5,721 bases of DNA, taken from assembly GCA_020441605.1 (NCBI GenBank), contig JAGRLX010000149.1, forward strand, positions 1 through 5,721. The letters are read 5' to 3'. Numbering within the stretch: position 1 is the stretch's first letter; each line of letters opens with the position of its first letter. The stretch comes from Alphaproteobacteria bacterium (GTDB taxonomy: Bacteria; Pseudomonadota; Alphaproteobacteria; Rhizobiales; Aestuariivirgaceae). The position numbers and the translations under genes are program-made. Shown here piece by piece: positions 1 to 5,549 of the stretch. Below the pieces are notes generated by a model that saw only the letters and a program-made list of their open reading frames with translations, made no database searches and was not told where the DNA came from.

Positions 1-54
1 AACGGGGGACCCCCAGATCCACAAGGTGCTAAGGCGGTCCCTGACCTAGCCAGT

Positions 55-105
55 GATTGCCAGTAAATGCCAATTTTACTTCATGTTTTCAGGTACTTGA
101 TGCCA
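55..105. repeat. Three TGCCA motifs upstream of the integrase (possible arm-type sites)
   Basis: TTGCCA at 57-62, ATGCCA at 67-72 and ATGCCA at 100-105 lie in the same orientation. The first two are exactly 10 bases apart and the third is 33 bases further on, so all fall close to one face of the helix. Integrases with an N-terminal arm-binding domain bind short repeats flanking the core att site, and excisionases bind nearby, so the location fits. The motif is very short and could occur by chance. Nothing here identifies the core crossover sequence. Confidence 0.22.
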
Positions 106-125
106 TTGCAAGCCCGTGGCAGAAT
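97..125 (+). promoter_or_regulatory. Weak candidate sigma-70 promoter for the integrase
   Basis: TTGATG (97-102) and CAGAAT (120-125) are separated by 17 bases and each match the sigma-70 consensus at four of six positions. This would start transcription about 50 bases before the integrase ATG, and the 11-bp tandem repeat at 145-166 would then lie in the leader. Alternative -10 elements (TAGCAT at 148-153 or 159-164) lie inside that repeat but lack a good -35 at proper spacing. Confidence 0.2.
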
Positions 126-144
126 GTCCTAACCAACTCTTGCC

Positions 145-166
145 TGCTAGCATGGTGCTAGCATGG
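145..166. repeat. Exact 11-bp tandem repeat, operator-like, just before int
   Basis: TGCTAGCATGG occurs twice without a gap (145-155 and 156-166). Each copy contains the perfect 8-bp palindrome TGCTAGCA, so two dyad-symmetric sites sit 11 bases apart, about one helical turn. The array ends 16 bases before the integrase start and abuts its ribosome binding site (GAGGA, 171-175). A protein bound here would block transcription or translation initiation of int. Candidate ligands are the element's own HTH protein or the integrase, but no direct evidence links them. Confidence 0.5.
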
Positions 167-182
167 CTCAGAGGAACAGGAC

Positions 183-1463
183 ATGCCAAAGCTCACGAAG
201 GTGTATTGCGAAGGGGCCAAGCCCCCGGCGGCAGGCTATGAGATTCACTGGGACGACCGTGTGCCCGGATACGGGTTGCGCGTCACCGCGACAGGGGTGA
301 GGGCATTCGTCGCCCAGGGTCGGGTCAGGGGAAAGGCGATCATCGTGACGATTGGTCGCTTCGGCCTCTATACCGAGGACCAAGCGCGCCGGAAGGCACA
401 GGCCATCCTTCAGGACATGCGCGAGGGGATCGACCCGCGCGATGTGAAGAAGCAGGACGAAGCGATGTCGGTCACGCTGCGTGAAGTCGCGACCGCCTAC
501 ATCAACCGACCGGGCATGTTGAAGGCCAGGACCAAGATCGAGATGGAACGGCACATCGAGAAGGTCTTCGCCAAGTGGAAGGATCGCCCAATCGCGTCTT
601 TGACGCCGGGCGAATGCCGCAAGCGGTTCGAGGACTACGCCGCCAACGGTCTGCACGGCAAGCGCGGCGCACCTGTGCAGGCCACCATCGCTTTCACGAC
701 GCTGCGGACCCTTTGGAACTGGGCGCGGGACGAGTACCGCAAGACCGACGGCGCCTCGATCATGACGGGCGAGAACCCGGTCATTAACCTCAAGAAGGAC
801 ATGAAGAAGAAGGCCGGGAAGCCGCGCGACCGCCGTGTCGAGCTTGAGCATGTCGGCACCCTCTGGAACTGGTTGCAGGACGAGCGCGGCAAGGTGCACG
901 AACGTTTCGCCCGCGCCGCCATCGACCTCGCAATGTTCATGCTTCTTACCGGTGGTCGCGAGGGTGAAAGCTCATCCTTGGAATGGCGCAATGTCCACCT
1001 CGACGACGCCGACCCGACGAAGTGTTCGTGGCACATCGAAGATCCGAAGAACGACAACCCCGTCACCCTCCCGCTCAGCCGACAGGCGGCGGATGTACTT
1101 CGCCTGCGCCGGACTGAGGATGACGGTGACTTCGTGTTCGCAAGCTGGGGCAAGACCGGCCACATCACCGACGCCCGCGCGCCCCTGCGGCGCTTCGCCA
1201 AGCATATCGGCATGGCCGGTCTGAGCGATCACGACTTGCGCCGCACGTTCATCCATGTCGGTGCCGAGGGGTGCGATTTGGACGTTGCCAAACTGGAACT
1301 ACTGACGAACCACATGCCGCAGGGCGTCACGCAAAAGCACTACCTCAAGACAGGCGATCTGCGTGGCTACCATCGCGTCGTGGCGCGCATCGGTGACTTC
1401 GTTGAGCTTGAAGCCGCCAAGGCCAGCGGGGCGAACGTGGTGAAGCTGGAAAGCCGCGCGTAG
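183..1463 (+). CDS. int: Tyrosine recombinase integrase (P4-type, with N-terminal arm-binding domain)
   Basis: A 426-residue site-specific recombinase that would catalyse integration and, with a directionality factor, excision of the element. Residues about 10-90 resemble the N-terminal integrase DNA-binding (DUF4102-type) domain, with the typical GYGLRV strand and a conserved IGRFG...ARRKA segment. About 97-200 is a SAM-like core-binding domain. About 220-405 is the catalytic domain. The full catalytic set is visible: R259 in TGGREGE, K289 in the beta-hairpin, H350 and R353 in HDLRRT, H377, and the nucleophile Y387 in KHYLK. Length is normal for the family and nothing is truncated. The start is supported by GAGGA at 171-175, 7 bases before ATG. 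It is the first gene of the element and reads in the same direction as the HTH and primase genes, but a 226-base gap with a GC-rich hairpin suggests separate transcription. The integration target is not recognisable in the window. Confidence 0.95.
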   Translation: MPKLTKVYCEGAKPPAAGYEIHWDDRVPGYGLRVTATGVRAFVAQGRVRGKAIIVTIGRFGLYTEDQARRKAQAILQDMREGIDPRDVKKQDEAMSVTLREVATAYINRPGMLKARTKIEMERHIEKVFAKWKDRPIASLTPGECRKRFEDYAANGLHGKRGAPVQATIAFTTLRTLWNWARDEYRKTDGASIMTGENPVINLKKDMKKKAGKPRDRRVELEHVGTLWNWLQDERGKVHERFARAAIDLAMFMLLTGGREGESSSLEWRNVHLDDADPTKCSWHIEDPKNDNPVTLPLSRQAADVLRLRRTEDDGDFVFASWGKTGHITDARAPLRRFAKHIGMAGLSDHDLRRTFIHVGAEGCDLDVAKLELLTNHMPQGVTQKHYLKTGDLRGYHRVVARIGDFVELEAAKASGANVVKLESRA

Positions 1464-1485
1464 CGCTCGCTGGGCTCGGGCACCA

Positions 1486-1519
1486 GCCGGGGATTGGGGT
1501 TTGCCGCCCCTACCCCGGC
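1486..1519 (+). terminator. GC-rich hairpin after int, terminator-like without a T-tract
   Basis: GCCGGGG (1486-1492) pairs perfectly with CCCCGGC (1513-1519). A second inner stem, GGGG (1496-1499) with CCCC (1507-1510), is separated from it by a small internal loop. The structure begins 23 bases after the integrase stop codon. No run of T follows, so this is either an intrinsic terminator of the tail-less kind, an RNA 3'-end stabiliser, or simply a GC-rich inverted repeat. Confidence 0.4.
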
Positions 1520-1558
1520 GGCGCCGGCGGTCGCCGCTGTGCGCCGCGAAAAATGTGC

Positions 1559-1588
1559 TTGCCGACTTTTGCCGAGATTCGGTAGCAT
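1559..1588 (+). promoter_or_regulatory. Candidate promoter for the HTH-primase unit
   Basis: TTGCCG (1559-1564) and TAGCAT (1583-1588) are spaced by 18 bases, in the only relatively AT-rich stretch between int and the HTH gene. The -35 hexamer is repeated 10 bases on as TTGCCGA (1569-1575). A short inverted repeat, CCGA-GAT-TCGG (1572-1582), lies between -35 and -10, where a repressor could act. Matches to consensus are only moderate, so this is a position to test rather than a firm promoter. Confidence 0.25.
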
Positions 1589-1605
1589 TTACATGTCACC
1601 CCCAG

Positions 1606-1636
1606 CCAACCACTACATTTAGTGTTTTGCGGTTGG
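1606..1636. promoter_or_regulatory. Nested inverted repeat upstream of the HTH gene (possible operator)
   Basis: Outer arms CCAACC (1606-1611) and GGTTGG (1631-1636) enclose a perfect inner hairpin, CACTA-CATT-TAGTG (1611-1624). It sits about 55 bases before the HTH start, downstream of the promoter candidate. It could be an operator for autoregulation by the HTH protein or an excisionase-type binding region. It could also fold in the mRNA leader. The function is inferred from position only. Confidence 0.3.
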
Positions 1637-1689
1637 GGCACCCGACGCCGGGATTGGGAAACGCCGGTCACCAGTTGATGGAGACCGAC

Positions 1690-1938
1690 ATGACCGATCC
1701 GAGCTTTTCCGACCTTTGCGAGCTGTTCGGCTACACGCCGAAGAACCGACCGATCTCCACACAGGAGGCGGCCGAAATCCTCGACGTCCATTTCATGACC
1801 CTCGAAGCATACCGCGCCCGTGGCGAGGGACCGCGCTTCTTCCAGCCGCCCGGCACCCGGCGCGTCTGGTACGCCGAGGTTGACGTGCTGCGTTGGCTGG
1901 CGTCGAGCGAGAAGCGAAACACCAGTGAGGCCGCGTAG
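1690..1938 (+). CDS. AlpA/excisionase-like helix-turn-helix DNA-binding protein
   Basis: An 82-residue protein with a MerR/AlpA-type winged HTH (HTH_17-like) over residues about 21-70. It has the STQEAAEILDV helix pair, a second helix around FMTLEAYRARGEGP, a wing ending in RRVWYAEVDVLRWL, and then a polar tail. Small proteins of this kind in P4-like elements act as excisionase/directionality factors or as activators and repressors of int, and this is the expected role here. I chose ATG 1690 because GGAG (1680-1683) lies 6 bases before it. An in-frame ATG at 1678 lacks a comparable Shine-Dalgarno. The frame stays open upstream to a TTG at 1501, but that extension is arginine-rich, low-complexity and overlaps the hairpin and promoter region, so it is not credible. 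The gene lies between int and the replication gene and is probably transcribed with the latter. Whether it is Xis or a repressor cannot be told from sequence alone. Confidence 0.8.
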   Translation: MTDPSFSDLCELFGYTPKNRPISTQEAAEILDVHFMTLEAYRARGEGPRFFQPPGTRRVWYAEVDVLRWLASSEKRNTSEAA

Positions 1939-1991
1939 GTCGGCACCAGACCGCATGTGTGGCGCTCGTCTGGATGAAAACGGAATGCGCG

Positions 1992-2011
1992 CGCCGGGTT
2001 CCCGCCCGGCG
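1992..2011 (+). other. GC-rich hairpin between the HTH and primase genes
   Basis: CGCCGGG (1992-1998) and CCCGGCG (2005-2011) form a perfect 7-bp stem with a 6-base loop, in the 160-base gap between the two genes. There is no T-tract. It may attenuate or stabilise the transcript, lowering primase expression relative to the HTH protein, or be only a product of high GC. A weaker inverted repeat, CCAGAC (1946-1951) with GTCTGG (1968-1973), precedes it. No gene is seen in 1939-2098. Confidence 0.3.
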
Positions 2012-2098
2012 GGTCCGCGCCGTCTAGCCCAGTCATAGCGCTGTCAGGAAAAGCGGCAGGGCGCATCACCACCCCGCCGCCAGATAGGAATCAAGGAC

Positions 2099-4420
2099 AT
2101 GGACTGTGTGCGACAGGTCGCGGAAGGTCCGCAACCGAACCCATACGACCGCCTCCCCGCTGAGCTTCGGGCGCTGCCGCAGTGGTGCGTGACACCGGGG
2201 ACGGCCACCGACAAAGCGCCCCGGCGTGCCGATGGTCAGCCCGCGAAGGTCAACGAACCCAGCACATGGATGGACTTCGACACCGCTTGCCGGGTCGCGG
2301 CGGAGCGAAATTGGAGGATCGGCTTCGTCTTTACCGAGTCCGACCCGTTCGCCTGTATCGACCTCGACTGGGTTGACGAAAACACCCAGCGGGCCAAGGG
2401 CCAGCCGGTTGACCCGAGCAAGTGGACGACGCAGGCGGACCTCGACGCCTATACGCGGATCGTCGCCCACATGGACAGCTACACCGAGGTTTCGCGGTCG
2501 GGCCTCGGCCTGCACCTGATCGTTCAGGCGAACATCGGCAAGGGCTGCAAGGTCGGCAACGTCGAGGTTTACAGCGAACTGCGCTTCTTGATCTGCACCG
2601 GCAATGTGTATCGCGCGCTGCCCGTCGCAGAGCAACAGGAGTCAGTTGACGCGCTGGTCACGGAGCTTCGCCTTCGCCAGAAGATCGACAAGATCGACAT
2701 CGCGCCGCTGCCTGACCAGCCCGAGAAGGAAGCGGATGCCGCGATCCTTGACCGAGCGACGAAGGCAGCGAACGGCGAGAAGTTCCTCGCCCTGATGAAC
2801 GGTCAATGGAAGGGGCATCGGAGCTACCCGAGTCAGTCCGAGGCGGACATGGCGCTCCTAAGCATCCTCGCCTTCTACAGCCCGAACAACGGGCAGGTAA
2901 TGCGACTGTTTCGCCAGAGCGAGCTTGGCAAACGCGAGAAGGCGACCAAGGACGACAGGTACCTGAAACGGAGCCTTGACCCGATCCGCCGCCGCCAAGC
3001 GTTCGAGAAGCAACGAACCGACGAGGCGCGCGCTTCGTTCAAGATGATCGGCGAGACCGGCATCTCGGAAGCGCCATTGCCCCCGACGATGGAACTGAAC
3101 GAGATGTTCGAGTCCCTCGTCTATATCGCCGCCGAGAAGCCGATGGTCGTGTTCCGAAAGAACACCGCCATCCAACTGCCGCCCCCGGGCATGGCTGCGC
3201 TGCTCGCTCACAACCGGACCGAGATTGAGACCGCGCCGGGCAAAACCGCCGAGTATCCGACCTTCGCCCTGTGGCTGGGCAGCGGGAACCGAAAGGTCGC
3301 CTATACTCTGAACTTCGACCCCAGCGCCGGGGAGTTCTGTCGGTCCGATGATGGACGGCCTGCCCTGAACCTGTGGAAGCCGCGCACCCATACCGCGCCC
3401 CCGGACTGGCAAGAGCGGGCCAAGCTGTTCGATGAGCATGTTGCCTACCTCGTCCCGGTCGAAGACGAGCGGAAGCGGTTCCTCGACTGGCTGGCGCACG
3501 TCGAGCAGAAGCCCGGCGTCCTGCCGCACAACCATTACCTGATGATCGCCCCTCAGCAGGGTGTCGGACGAAACTGGCTCGCCGCCGTTCTGGCGCACGT
3601 CTGGGCTGGCAACGTCGCCATGGATTTCGACCTAAAGGCTAGACTCGCCAGCGGCTTCAACGGCCAGCTCTCGCGCAAGCTCATGGCCGTGGTGGACGAG
3701 ATCAACGAGGGAGGCACGGGCGAGCGGTGGCAGCACAGCGAGAAGCTGAAGTCGATGGTCACCGCCTCGCATCGGTTCATCAACATGAAGTACGGACTTC
3801 AGTTTACCGAGAAGAACTGTTGCCGGTTCCTGATCTTCACGAACTACGAAACCGGGCTGCCGCTGACCGCCGAGGACCGGCGCATCAACGCCATCAGGAA
3901 CCCCGACAAGCCGAAGGACGAAGCCTACTACCAGCGCCTCTACGGCACGCTGTTCCCTGAGGCGGACCCGCAGTTCGTGGCCTCGGTGCGGGAGTACCTG
4001 CGGCGGCGCGACATCACCGGGTTCAACCCCGGCGCACGAGCGGCCATGAACGAGGCGAAGAAGGCGGTCGTCGCCGCCAGCATGACCCGCCAAGACGAGA
4101 TCGCGGCGGAACTGGTTGCCGCCCACCCGCGCGACCTCATCACCGCGGAAGACCTGTTCACCACGGTCTTCGACCTCGACCCGAACTTCTCAGCCAATGC
4201 CAACCGCCAGTGGGCGCTGCTCCCTGCGATTGCACGGAAGGCGGGGATTGAACCGATGCCAAAACCCTTCGCCCTGTTCGGTCGCCCTCGGGTGAAGGTC
4301 TGGGCGGTGCGCAATGCACAGGGGTGGCGGGAGGCCAGCGTGCTTGCTGTTGAACAGGAACTGACCCGACCGCCTAGCCCCCCTGCACCCCCTCTGCCCC
4401 CCGTCCCAGAGAGGCTGTAA
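2099..4420 (+). CDS. Primase-polymerase/helicase replication protein (NrS-1 polymerase-like, DUF5906-type)
   Basis: A 773-residue protein expected to prime and unwind the excised element, giving autonomous replication. Residues about 15-190 look like the archaeo-eukaryotic primase-polymerase fold seen in phage NrS-1 polymerase. They show LPQWC (26-30), NEPSTW (52-57), metal-binding D88 and D90 in IDLDW, SRSGLGLH with H139, and the strand VEVYSELRF (155-163). Residues about 245-300 resemble the alpha-helical linker common to such proteins. About 440-620 is an SF3/AAA+-like helicase core: a P-loop at 485-494, Walker B VVDE at 531-534, a sensor-like FTN at 580-582 and an arginine-finger candidate in EDRRI (592-596). 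The P-loop reads GVGRNW, with Arg491 where Lys is usual. The tail (758-771) is strongly proline-rich and is encoded by the C-run array at 4374-4402. The start is supported by AGGA at 2085-2088, 10 bases before ATG; AAGG at 2093-2096 is too close. No frameshift is visible. An alternative label is a generic phage/plasmid D5-like primase. Confidence 0.85.
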   Translation: MDCVRQVAEGPQPNPYDRLPAELRALPQWCVTPGTATDKAPRRADGQPAKVNEPSTWMDFDTACRVAAERNWRIGFVFTESDPFACIDLDWVDENTQRAKGQPVDPSKWTTQADLDAYTRIVAHMDSYTEVSRSGLGLHLIVQANIGKGCKVGNVEVYSELRFLICTGNVYRALPVAEQQESVDALVTELRLRQKIDKIDIAPLPDQPEKEADAAILDRATKAANGEKFLALMNGQWKGHRSYPSQSEADMALLSILAFYSPNNGQVMRLFRQSELGKREKATKDDRYLKRSLDPIRRRQAFEKQRTDEARASFKMIGETGISEAPLPPTMELNEMFESLVYIAAEKPMVVFRKNTAIQLPPPGMAALLAHNRTEIETAPGKTAEYPTFALWLGSGNRKVAYTLNFDPSAGEFCRSDDGRPALNLWKPRTHTAPPDWQERAKLFDEHVAYLVPVEDERKRFLDWLAHVEQKPGVLPHNHYLMIAPQQGVGRNWLAAVLAHVWAGNVAMDFDLKARLASGFNGQLSRKLMAVVDEINEGGTGERWQHSEKLKSMVTASHRFINMKYGLQFTEKNCCRFLIFTNYETGLPLTAEDRRINAIRNPDKPKDEAYYQRLYGTLFPEADPQFVASVREYLRRRDITGFNPGARAAMNEAKKAVVAASMTRQDEIAAELVAAHPRDLITAEDLFTTVFDLDPNFSANANRQWALLPAIARKAGIEPMPKPFALFGRPRVKVWAVRNAQGWREASVLAVEQELTRPPSPPAPPLPPVPERL

Positions 4421-4493
4421 CCATGCCCAATACCGACTTTCACCCAGGCAGCACTTTTTACAAGGGGGGGCTATGGGGGGCCAGGGGGGCTAG
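4374..4493. repeat. Symmetric phased G-run/C-run array, candidate replication origin
   Basis: CTAGCCCCCCTG (4374-4385) is the perfect inverse of CAGGGGGGCTAG (4482-4493). Inside these ends are three C-runs (4378-4383, 4388-4392, 4397-4402) and three G-runs (4464-4470, 4475-4480, 4484-4489). Their centres are 9-10 bases apart on both sides, so all lie near one helical face. On the plus side the unit is GGGGGGCTA or GGGGGGCCA (4465-4473, 4475-4483, 4484-4492). The left half is inside the primase reading frame, while the right half follows it and overlaps the 53-codon ORF. Iteron-like sites next to the replication gene are usual for P4-like and plasmid primases, so an origin is the first guess. 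A G-quadruplex, or a large RNA hairpin feeding the downstream terminator, are alternatives. Confidence 0.5.
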
Positions 4494-4584
4494 CTCGCGT
4501 AAGGCAGGCCCCGGCCTCCCCTTTACTGCATCAGTTCAGCCCTGCGCGCCGCGGCAGCCGCTCACTGCTGAAGAACTAGCGTAA
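4423..4584 (+). CDS. Possible small ORF (53 codons) coupled to the primase gene, unknown function
   Basis: I do not recognise this product. ATG 4423 lies 2 bases after the primase TAA and 8 bases after AGAGAGG (4408-4414), a good ribosome binding site that would allow translational coupling. The frame runs to TAA at 4582-4584 and a rho-independent terminator follows 14 bases later, so the ORF fits neatly as the last gene of the unit. Against it, residues 15-24 are glycine/arginine-rich only because they are encoded by the G-run array, the protein has no clear domain or membrane segment, and an ORF this short is weak evidence. Its end, LTAEELA, is charged and helical. If it is not translated, this stretch is just the repeat plus spacer. 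Confidence 0.35.
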   Translation: MPNTDFHPGSTFYKGGLWGARGASSRKAGPGLPFTASVQPCAPRQPLTAEELA

Positions 4585-4598
4585 TGATTTTCGCCGTT

Positions 4599-4637
4599 CG
4601 AAGCCAAGTTCTTTCGACAAATATCGGCTTCGTTTTT
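4599..4637 (+). terminator. Rho-independent terminator of the HTH-primase unit
   Basis: CGAAGCC (4599-4605) pairs perfectly with GGCTTCG (4626-4632) and is followed at once by TTTTT (4633-4637). The loop is long at 20 bases. An outer pair, TCGCCG (4591-4596) with CGGCGA (4639-4644), makes the region a nested inverted repeat. It lies between the convergent rightward unit (last stop at 4420 or 4584) and the leftward cargo genes (last stop at 4649), where a terminator is expected. The T-tract supports function on the plus strand only; on the minus strand the bases beyond the stem are A-rich. Confidence 0.6.
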
Positions 4638-4648
4638 GCGGCGATATT

Positions 4649-5011
4649 CTACAGTTCTTCGGATGACTTGCTTTGCCATATGGGGGCTTGGAGTAGCACC
4701 GCCCCCCTGTGGGGTTGGTCCCATATTGTGGAGTCAAGTCCGAAATAGTAAAAGTGCGCGTTCTTGCCCGTGGTTAGTTTTCTAACGCGATCACTACCAG
4801 ATTTCGTGTAGACGACAACTAGGTCGCCCTTATTTATGGATTTGTTCGGAAACCAATATGTATGAAAGAAGTGGATCGTCGGTGATCCATCGACATAGCC
4901 TGACTGAGCCAGAAGGTAGTCCCCTACATCCAGATCTGTGTTGGCGCGCATGGTAATGCGCTCATTGTCAATATCGCCGGGCGCAACAATCGAGCGAAGT
5001 TCGAGCGTCAT
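4649..5011 (-). CDS. Probable lamin-tail-domain-like beta-sandwich protein, cargo gene
   Basis: A 120-residue soluble protein with no signal peptide or membrane segment. The pattern NERITMRA, then HTYWFPNKSINKGDLVVVYTKSG, then HFYYFGLDSTIWD and GAVLLQA resembles the Ig-like lamin tail domain: an edge strand, a pro/lys-gly turn before a VVVYT strand, an aromatic strand ending in WD, and a final hydrophobic strand. I also recognise the FP-K...KGDLVV-YTKSG / YFGLD-T-W combination as a recurring feature of small uncharacterised bacterial proteins. The function is unknown; such domains commonly bind proteins, DNA or membranes. ATG 5011 overlaps the upstream stop as ATGA and is preceded 7 bases earlier by AAGG, so the pair is translationally coupled. 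GC is clearly lower than in the int and primase genes. The family assignment is by eye and moderate. Confidence 0.7.
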   Translation of the reverse strand: MTLELRSIVAPGDIDNERITMRANTDLDVGDYLLAQSGYVDGSPTIHFFHTYWFPNKSINKGDLVVVYTKSGSDRVRKLTTGKNAHFYYFGLDSTIWDQPHRGAVLLQAPIWQSKSSEEL

Positions 5012-5448
5012 ATTTTAACCTTCTTCGCCCAAAGTCCAGCCAAGATTAGAATTACGCCACCTGCCAAAATAATCCAAGCCAGCGTAGCGTTATCTTTGAT
5101 TCCGAAGACTAAGCCAAGCGCAACGGAGCCAACAGTCAGTGAGGCTGTTGATATTATCTCAAGCGAAGTGTGCGACTTAAATTTTTCCCGAAGTATCGCG
5201 GCGTCTTTATCGGCCCCATGAAACCTGTCAGCCATTTCACTTGCGCTAACTAATTCGGATTCAAGCCTGTCGATTTCATCCAAGAGCATCTTCTGAACAC
5301 CCGTGCCCGCGAGTTCATCGTCGCTTAACTGACGGCGCAAAGCACCGAAAGATTGACGTCTCGCCTTTGTGCTGGGAGTTGTGGTCGCCGGCAAACCACC
5401 CGAAGCTGGCTCTTCGGACTCTTCGTCGTTCGAATGCTTGGGCGCCAT
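5008..5448 (-). CDS. Two-transmembrane protein with N-terminal coiled-coil region, cargo gene
   Basis: A 146-residue predicted inner-membrane protein of unknown function. Residues 1-35 are polar and low-complexity, rich in E, S, T and P. About 36-95 is helical and heptad-like (LRRQLSDDELAGTGVQKMLLDEIDRLESEL...AAILREKF), likely a coiled coil. Two hydrophobic segments, about 97-116 and 122-140, are separated by the short loop GIKDNAT. The protein ends in basic AKKVKI, so both termini are probably cytoplasmic. The segment LSDDELA-GVQKMLLDEIDRLE looks like a conserved block of a recurring hypothetical family, but I cannot name it. ATG 5448 begins the hydrophilic protein, with a weak GGGG (5455-5458) 6 bases upstream. 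The frame extends to a TTG at 5508, but without a better ribosome site. It is the first gene of a two-gene unit and overlaps the beta-sandwich gene by ATGA, suggesting the two products work together at the membrane. Confidence 0.75.
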   Translation of the reverse strand: MAPKHSNDEESEEPASGGLPATTTPSTKARRQSFGALRRQLSDDELAGTGVQKMLLDEIDRLESELVSASEMADRFHGADKDAAILREKFKSHTSLEIISTASLTVGSVALGLVFGIKDNATLAWIILAGGVILILAGLWAKKVKI

Positions 5449-5549
5449 GAGTAACCCCGTGCGATTTCCACTTCCTGCCCATATGCTTAGCCTGACCATG
5501 GGAAGCAAAGCAATCCAGCCCGACCTCGATGCGGTCTACCACCAATTCA

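Noticed and set aside
4..14. GGGGG-A-CCCCC at the extreme left, considered as an att or origin-related repeat
   Set aside because: The loop is a single base, no partner copy was found at the right end, and it lies at the window edge.
168..899. Long open frame on the minus strand opposite int
   Set aside because: It is antisense to a complete integrase with all catalytic residues, has no domain-like pattern and is explained by high GC with few stop codons.
1501..1689. N-terminal extension of the HTH protein from TTG 1501
   Set aside because: The extension is arginine-rich and low-complexity, overlaps the hairpin and promoter-like region, and ATG 1690 has a good ribosome site.
2858..3598. 246-residue open frame on the minus strand within the primase gene
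   Set aside because: It is antisense to well-supported primase-helicase sequence and its composition (R, G, L, V-rich) is typical of a shadow frame in GC-rich DNA.
4678..4726. ATATGGG/CCCATAT inverted repeat with nearby G- and C-runs
   Set aside because: It lies inside the 3' coding part of the lamin-tail-like gene and lacks the phasing of the array at 4374-4493.
5449..5508. N-terminal extension of the two-TM protein to TTG 5508
   Set aside because: It has a rare start codon and no Shine-Dalgarno. The in-frame ATG at 5448 has at least a weak site and begins a typical polar N-terminus.
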